The notes under the pieces were generated by a model. The model worked only from the letters and a program-made list of their open reading frames with translations. It made no database searches and was not told where the DNA came from. From contig JAEWLO010000207.1 of assembly GCA_023457475.1 (NCBI GenBank), positions 1 to 10,281 on the forward strand: DNA of 10,281 nucleotides, given 5' to 3'. The position numbers and the translations under genes are program-made. Each line of letters begins with the position of its first letter. Position 1 is the first letter of the stretch. Source of the DNA: Pseudomonadota bacterium. Its GTDB lineage: Bacteria > Pseudomonadota > Gammaproteobacteria > Xanthomonadales > Xanthomonadaceae. Positions 5,935 through 10,281 of this stretch are shown here, piece by piece.

Positions 5935-7422
5935 GTGGAATCCGCAGTACGCAAACCGCACGTGCTCCGTCGCTTCGCCTGGCACACCGCAGCCTGCCTG
6001 CTGCTGGTGTCGCCGGCGCTGTGGGCGCAGCCGCTGCCCGCGCTGCCGGATCTCATCGCCACCATCGACGCGGGCCACTTCGCCCAGGCCGATGCCGACA
6101 TCAGCCGCGCCCTGGCCGATTCCAGCCTCAGCCAGCACCAACGCGACGCCTACGCCTTCCAGCGCGAGCGCATGCGCCGCATCCGCCTCGACTTCACCCT
6201 CGACGCCGCGGCAGCGCAGGCGCAGGTGCGCAAGCAGATTCCCGACCTGACCGACGCCGAATTCGCCCGCTGGGATGCGCAGGGGCAGCTGGAGCACCTG
6301 GATATCGACGGCCAGCGCCGCTGGTTCAAGCGCGCGCCGTCCAACCTGTTCCGGGTGAGTGCCGAGGCCCGTGCCCGTCGCGCGCCCGGCGTGCCGTTGC
6401 CGAAGGACGGCCCGTACGAAACCCTCGGCCCGCATCATCAGGAAGTGGTCGCCGCCGGCAGCCCGCGAGCATTGGTCGTAGGCCCGCAAAGCCTCGTTCC
6501 GCGCCGCGTCAAGGTGACCCAATCGCTCACCGTCAAACCCGACGCGGTACCCGCCGGTGAAACCGTACGCGCCTGGATTCCGTATCCGCGCCACATTCCC
6601 GGCCAGCAGGAAAACATCCGCTTCCTCGGCAGCAGCGGCGGCACCTCCCCGGCGCAGGTTGCCCCCGAAGACACCCAGCAGCGCACCGCCTACCTGCAGG
6701 CCCCGGCCGTGGCCGGCCAGCCGACCACCTTCCAGGTGCGCTACGAACTCACCGTCTACGCCCGCCACACCGACATCGACCCCGACACCGTTCAGCGCAC
6801 CCCGGCTGATCCGTCGCTGCAGCCTTATCTGGCCGAACGTGCCCCGCATGTGCTGATTACCCCGGCTCTGCGCGCGTTCTCCCAGCGCGTGGTGGGCGAC
6901 GAAACCAACCCCTATCGCATCTTCGAGAAACTGTTCGACGCCGTCGACCGCATCCCCTGGGCCGGCGCACGCGAATACTCCACGCTGTCCAACATCAGCG
7001 ACTACGCCCTGCACGCCGGCCACGCCGACTGCGGCCAGCAGACCCTGCTGCTGATCACGCTGCTGCGCCTGAACGGCATTCCCGCGCGCTGGCAGTCCGG
7101 CATGGTCTATTCCGACAACGCGGTCGGCTACAACAACCTGCACGATTGGGGCGCGGTGTACCTCGCGCCGTACGGCTGGGTGCCGATGGACGTCACCACC
7201 GGCCGCCTGCACAGCCGCACCCCCGCGCTGCGCGACTTCTACCTGGGCGGCCTGGACGCCTACCGCATTGCCTTCAATGACGATTACGACCGGCCGTTGA
7301 CGCCGGCAAAGCATTACCCGCGCTCGGACACCGTCGACAACCAGCGCGGTGAAGTGGAGTGGTCCGGCGGCAACCTGTACTACGACCAGTGGACCTACGA
7401 CTTCCAGTCGCACATCAAGTAA
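5935..7422 (+). CDS. Exported transglutaminase-like domain protein
   Basis: A protein of about 495 residues (numbered from the GTG at 5935) with a C-terminal transglutaminase-like fold. The Cys-His-Asp triad is visible: Cys366 in HADCGQQ, His403 in NNLHDWG and Asp419 in VPMDVTTG. Bacterial members are more often peptidases or amide hydrolases than crosslinkers. The N-terminus has a signal peptide ending near LWAQ, then a helical, charged region to about 150, then a beta-rich region (about 190-280) like the Ig-like part that often precedes this fold. The GTG start has a GGGAAG ribosome site seven bases upstream; a TTG at 5920 has none, but the start is not certain. It is divergent from the endopeptidase operon and 41 bases ahead of the TonB-dependent receptor, probably on one transcript with it. 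A role in cutting imported or surface-bound peptides is inference; the substrate is unknown. Confidence 0.82.
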   Translation: MESAVRKPHVLRRFAWHTAACLLLVSPALWAQPLPALPDLIATIDAGHFAQADADISRALADSSLSQHQRDAYAFQRERMRRIRLDFTLDAAAAQAQVRKQIPDLTDAEFARWDAQGQLEHLDIDGQRRWFKRAPSNLFRVSAEARARRAPGVPLPKDGPYETLGPHHQEVVAAGSPRALVVGPQSLVPRRVKVTQSLTVKPDAVPAGETVRAWIPYPRHIPGQQENIRFLGSSGGTSPAQVAPEDTQQRTAYLQAPAVAGQPTTFQVRYELTVYARHTDIDPDTVQRTPADPSLQPYLAERAPHVLITPALRAFSQRVVGDETNPYRIFEKLFDAVDRIPWAGAREYSTLSNISDYALHAGHADCGQQTLLLITLLRLNGIPARWQSGMVYSDNAVGYNNLHDWGAVYLAPYGWVPMDVTTGRLHSRTPALRDFYLGGLDAYRIAFNDDYDRPLTPAKHYPRSDTVDNQRGEVEWSGGNLYYDQWTYDFQSHIK

Positions 7423-7463
7423 CTCACCACCACCCTTTCACAATCTGCAGGAGAGAGCAGGGG

Positions 7464-10281
7464 ATGAATGCGAACAGTTTGAAGCGGGCGGCGCTGTGCG
7501 TCGCGCTCGGGGCCTGTCTTGGCGTCATCGCACCAGGCGTGGCCTTCGCCCAGGCCGTCAGCGGCGCAGTCGCCGGCCGGGCCACCGCCGGCGACCAGGT
7601 CACCGTGGTCAGCACCAGCACCGGGGCCAGCCGCAGCGTCACCGTCGGCCGCGATGGCACTTACCGCCTCGGCCAGCTGCCCATCGGCGACTACCGCCTG
7701 CAGGTCAGCCGCAACGGTGAAGCGCTCGGCGAACCGGTCGCGGTCAGTGTCGCGATCGGCGGCACCACCAACGTCAACCTTGCCAGCAGCGGCGACGTGG
7801 TCAACCTGGATGCCCTGCAGGTGATCGGCTCGCGCGTGGTCAACCGCGTGGATGTGTTCTCCACCGAGACCTCCTTCAACGTCAACCGCCAGGAGATCTC
7901 GCGCCTGCCGGTCGCGCAGGACCTCTCCGCCGTCGCGCTGCTCGCGCCCGGCGTGGTCGGCGGCAATTCCACGTTCGGCGGACTGTCCTTCGCCGGTTCC
8001 TCCGTGGCCGAGAACGCCGTCTTCATCAACGGCCTCAACGTCACCGACATGTACACCCGGCGCGGCTTCTCCAGCGCCCCGTTCGCGTTCTTCAACGAAT
8101 TCCAGGTCAAGACCGGCGGCTATTCGGTGGAGTTCGGTCGTTCCACCGGCGGCGTCATCAACGCCGTCACCCGCTCGGGCACCAACGAGTTCGAAGGTGG
8201 CATCGAGATCACCGCCGAGCCCAGCGCCTGGCGCTCCAGCGGTCGCGACCACTTCCACCGTGACGGCACCGCACACTCCTACGCCAGCCGCGACGACAGC
8301 TCCTTCTTCAAGACCAACGTGTGGGCCAGTGGCCCTGTAGTGAAGGACAAGCTGTTCCTGTTCGCCATGTATGAAAAGCGCGACGAGAACGGCCACAACA
8401 CCTCCAACGATGCGCTGACCTGGTTCAAGAACGACGCCGACAACGGCTTCTGGGGCACCAAGCTCGACTGGAACATCAACGACAACCACAGCCTGGCGTT
8501 GCTGGCCTTCAGCGACGAAACCGAAGCCACCGCCGGCGCATACAACTACGACTGGGACGACAACGTCATCGGTGCATGGGGCGGCGATTCGGTCACCGAA
8601 GCCGGCGGCAAGAACTGGTCGGCCACCTACACCGGCCATTTCGGCGAAACCTTCACCGCCCGTGCCATGGTCGGCCAGAACAACCAGCGCGCGTTCACCC
8701 GCTCCTCGCTGGACGAGCTGTGCAGCCCGGTGTTCACCGACGCCAGCTACGCACCCCGCCTGGGCCAGCTCAACGGCCTGCGCCCCGGCTGCCATCCCAC
8801 CGGCACCGCCGTGGCCGAGCGCGACGACACCCGCGACGTCGCCCGCCTCGATTTCGAATGGCAGCTCGGCGAGCACCTGCTGCGCTTCGGCGTCGACCGC
8901 GAGCTGATGACCACCGAGCAGTCCACGCGTTACCCGGGTCCCACCCAGCTCAGCTACACCGCCTATGTCGCCCGACCGGGCGATGAGGTGTGGGACGGGG
9001 CCAATGCCTATGTGCCGGCCGGCGTCACCGAGATGCTGCGTGGCCGCAACCGCGTCTCCGGCGGCACCTTCGAAACCGAAGCCAATGCCTTCTATCTCGA
9101 AGACATCTGGAACATCACCCCCAACCTCATGCTCAATCTCGGCGTGCGCTGGGACCGCTTCGAGAACCGTACGGCCGACGGCGACGCCTTCATCAAGATG
9201 GACGACCTGGTCGCACCGCGTTTCGGCTTCAGCTGGGACATGAAGGGCGACGGCACCACCAAGCTGTTCGGCAATGCCGGCCGCTACTACCTGCCGGTGA
9301 CCAACAACATCAACGTCAACTTCGCCGGTGGCCTCACCGACGAATACACCTATTACGTGCTCGACGGCTGGCAGACCCAGCTCAACCCGGTCACCGGCGC
9401 ACCCTACGCCGCGCCGATCATCGGCCAGCAGGTCGGGCCCACCGACACCCGCATGAACACCGGCGCGGCCGATCTGCGCCAGAGCGTGGACCGCGACCTC
9501 AAGGCGGTCTACCAGGACGAGTACATCCTCGGCTTCCAGAGCATGCTCAGCGCGGCCTGGTCGTGGGGCATCAACGCCACCTATCGGCGCATGACCCGCG
9601 CGCTGGACGACATGCGCATCAACTACACCCCGTGCGGCCCGACCGGCACCACCTTGTGGCCGATCGCCAATCCCGGTGAAAGCCTCACCATCTGGGGCGA
9701 CGAGAGCATCGGCTGCGCCGAGGAAGGCTGGATCACCATCGACACCGCCAACAGCGGCTACCGCAAGAGCGGCAGCAATGAAGTGGTGGGGTATTCCAAG
9801 CCCAAGCGCACCTACAAGGCGGTGGAGCTGCAGATCGACCGCGCCTGGGACGAGAAGTGGCTGTTCAATGCCTCGTACCTGTGGTCACGCAGCGATGGCA
9901 ACTTCGAAGGCCCGGTCAACTCGGACACGGGCTACGGCGACACCGGCATGGTCCAGCACTGGGACCATCCGTCCAACAACGAACGCTATGGCGTGCTGTT
10001 CAACGACTTCCGCCACCAGTTCAAGTTCCGCGCCGCCTACGCGCTCAATGAACAGTGGTCGTTCGGCACCACCCTGCAGGTGCAGTCCGGTGGCCCCATC
10101 ACTGCCTTCGGCGTGATGTGGCCCAATGACAACACCGCCGGCGGCAGCACCTCCAGCGAAAGCAGTGGCGGCGGCACCGGCTGGCTGTGCGTGGCCAACT
10201 GCACCGGCACCTACGCCCAGCGCCAGTTCGAGTACAGCCCGCGCGGCGCGTACGGCCGCCTGCCGTGGACCTGGACCATGG
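7464..10281 (+). CDS. TonB-dependent receptor, Oar-like (incomplete at window end)
   Basis: An outer-membrane receptor; 939 codons are present without a stop, so the C-terminal barrel strands lie beyond the window. In order: signal peptide 1-29 (ending VAFA before Q30); a carboxypeptidase-regulatory-like beta domain about 31-110; a TonB-box-like LDALQVIG (115-122); a plug domain about 130-245 ending in GGVINAVTRSGTNEF (229-243); then the beta-barrel. Such receptors move large or scarce substrates through the outer membrane using TonB energy. The start is ATG 7464, with AGGAG at 7449-7453 and CAGGGG touching the start codon. The reading frame stays open throughout, with no frameshift. The mature part seen has six cysteines in three close pairs (420/443, 724/751, 909/913), probably loop disulfides, and a Ser/Gly-rich stretch at 893-906. 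Context suggests peptides or murein fragments as cargo; that is inferred. Confidence 0.92.
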   Translation, partial: MNANSLKRAALCVALGACLGVIAPGVAFAQAVSGAVAGRATAGDQVTVVSTSTGASRSVTVGRDGTYRLGQLPIGDYRLQVSRNGEALGEPVAVSVAIGGTTNVNLASSGDVVNLDALQVIGSRVVNRVDVFSTETSFNVNRQEISRLPVAQDLSAVALLAPGVVGGNSTFGGLSFAGSSVAENAVFINGLNVTDMYTRRGFSSAPFAFFNEFQVKTGGYSVEFGRSTGGVINAVTRSGTNEFEGGIEITAEPSAWRSSGRDHFHRDGTAHSYASRDDSSFFKTNVWASGPVVKDKLFLFAMYEKRDENGHNTSNDALTWFKNDADNGFWGTKLDWNINDNHSLALLAFSDETEATAGAYNYDWDDNVIGAWGGDSVTEAGGKNWSATYTGHFGETFTARAMVGQNNQRAFTRSSLDELCSPVFTDASYAPRLGQLNGLRPGCHPTGTAVAERDDTRDVARLDFEWQLGEHLLRFGVDRELMTTEQSTRYPGPTQLSYTAYVARPGDEVWDGANAYVPAGVTEMLRGRNRVSGGTFETEANAFYLEDIWNITPNLMLNLGVRWDRFENRTADGDAFIKMDDLVAPRFGFSWDMKGDGTTKLFGNAGRYYLPVTNNINVNFAGGLTDEYTYYVLDGWQTQLNPVTGAPYAAPIIGQQVGPTDTRMNTGAADLRQSVDRDLKAVYQDEYILGFQSMLSAAWSWGINATYRRMTRALDDMRINYTPCGPTGTTLWPIANPGESLTIWGDESIGCAEEGWITIDTANSGYRKSGSNEVVGYSKPKRTYKAVELQIDRAWDEKWLFNASYLWSRSDGNFEGPVNSDTGYGDTGMVQHWDHPSNNERYGVLFNDFRHQFKFRAAYALNEQWSFGTTLQVQSGGPITAFGVMWPNDNTAGGSTSSESSGGGTGWLCVANCTGTYAQRQFEYSPRGAYGRLPWTWTM

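Noticed and set aside
5881..7413. Minus-strand open frame of 510 codons opposite the transglutaminase-like gene
   Set aside because: It is a shadow of a GC-rich gene with signal peptide and intact catalytic triad. Its own product shows Gly/Val/Ala-rich sequence without a recognisable domain, and it would run through the divergent promoter region.
7423..7463. Possible terminator between the transglutaminase-like gene and the receptor
   Set aside because: The 41 bases contain no convincing stem-loop with a T-run, so I treat the two genes as probably co-transcribed.
7395..8876. Minus-strand open frame of 493 codons opposite the receptor start
   Set aside because: It is antisense to the signal peptide, plug and early barrel of a clear TonB-dependent receptor; the composition is that of a codon-bias shadow.

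Overview
The window is GC-rich (about two thirds G+C by eye) and reads as a Stenotrophomonas-type chromosome of the Xanthomonadaceae. The clearest clue is a set of GTAG-headed stem-loop repeats of the SMAG type, several at positions 1-216 and one at 3157-3179. The genus call rests on repeat style and gene character, not on a database match.

Layout. Positions 1-216 hold a tandem, palindrome-rich repeat and no gene. From 5806 down to 221 five genes run on the minus strand. In transcription order they are: a secreted NlpC/P60 murein endopeptidase with SH3-type domains (5806-4322); an L-Ala-D/L-Glu epimerase of the enolase superfamily (4322-3216); an RpiR/MurR-type regulator (3143-2295); a YkuD-fold L,D-transpeptidase-like exported protein (2280-1525); and an APC-family amino acid permease (1528-221). 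Junctions are tight: a 1-base TGATG overlap, a 14-base gap and a 4-base ATGA overlap. The exception is the 72-base gap before the regulator, which contains a SMAG stem-loop. From an AT-rich divergent control region (5807-5934) two plus-strand genes leave in the other direction: an exported transglutaminase-like protein (5935-7422) and a TonB-dependent receptor of the Oar-like, carboxypeptidase-regulatory-domain type (7464 to the window end, incomplete).

How the genes may work together. An NlpC/P60 endopeptidase next to an Ala-Glu epimerase recalls the ykfC-ykfB pair of Bacillus subtilis. There the endopeptidase releases L-Ala-D-Glu from murein peptides and the epimerase turns it into L-Ala-L-Glu for ordinary catabolism. 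Here that pair sits with a MurR-like regulator, a second cell-wall enzyme fold, an amino acid permease, a transglutaminase-like hydrolase and an outer-membrane receptor. My inference is a locus for taking up and breaking down cell-wall peptides, possibly from outside the cell. The receptor and transglutaminase parts are the least described. The control region carries two AT-rich dyads about three helical turns apart, the best operator candidates in the window.
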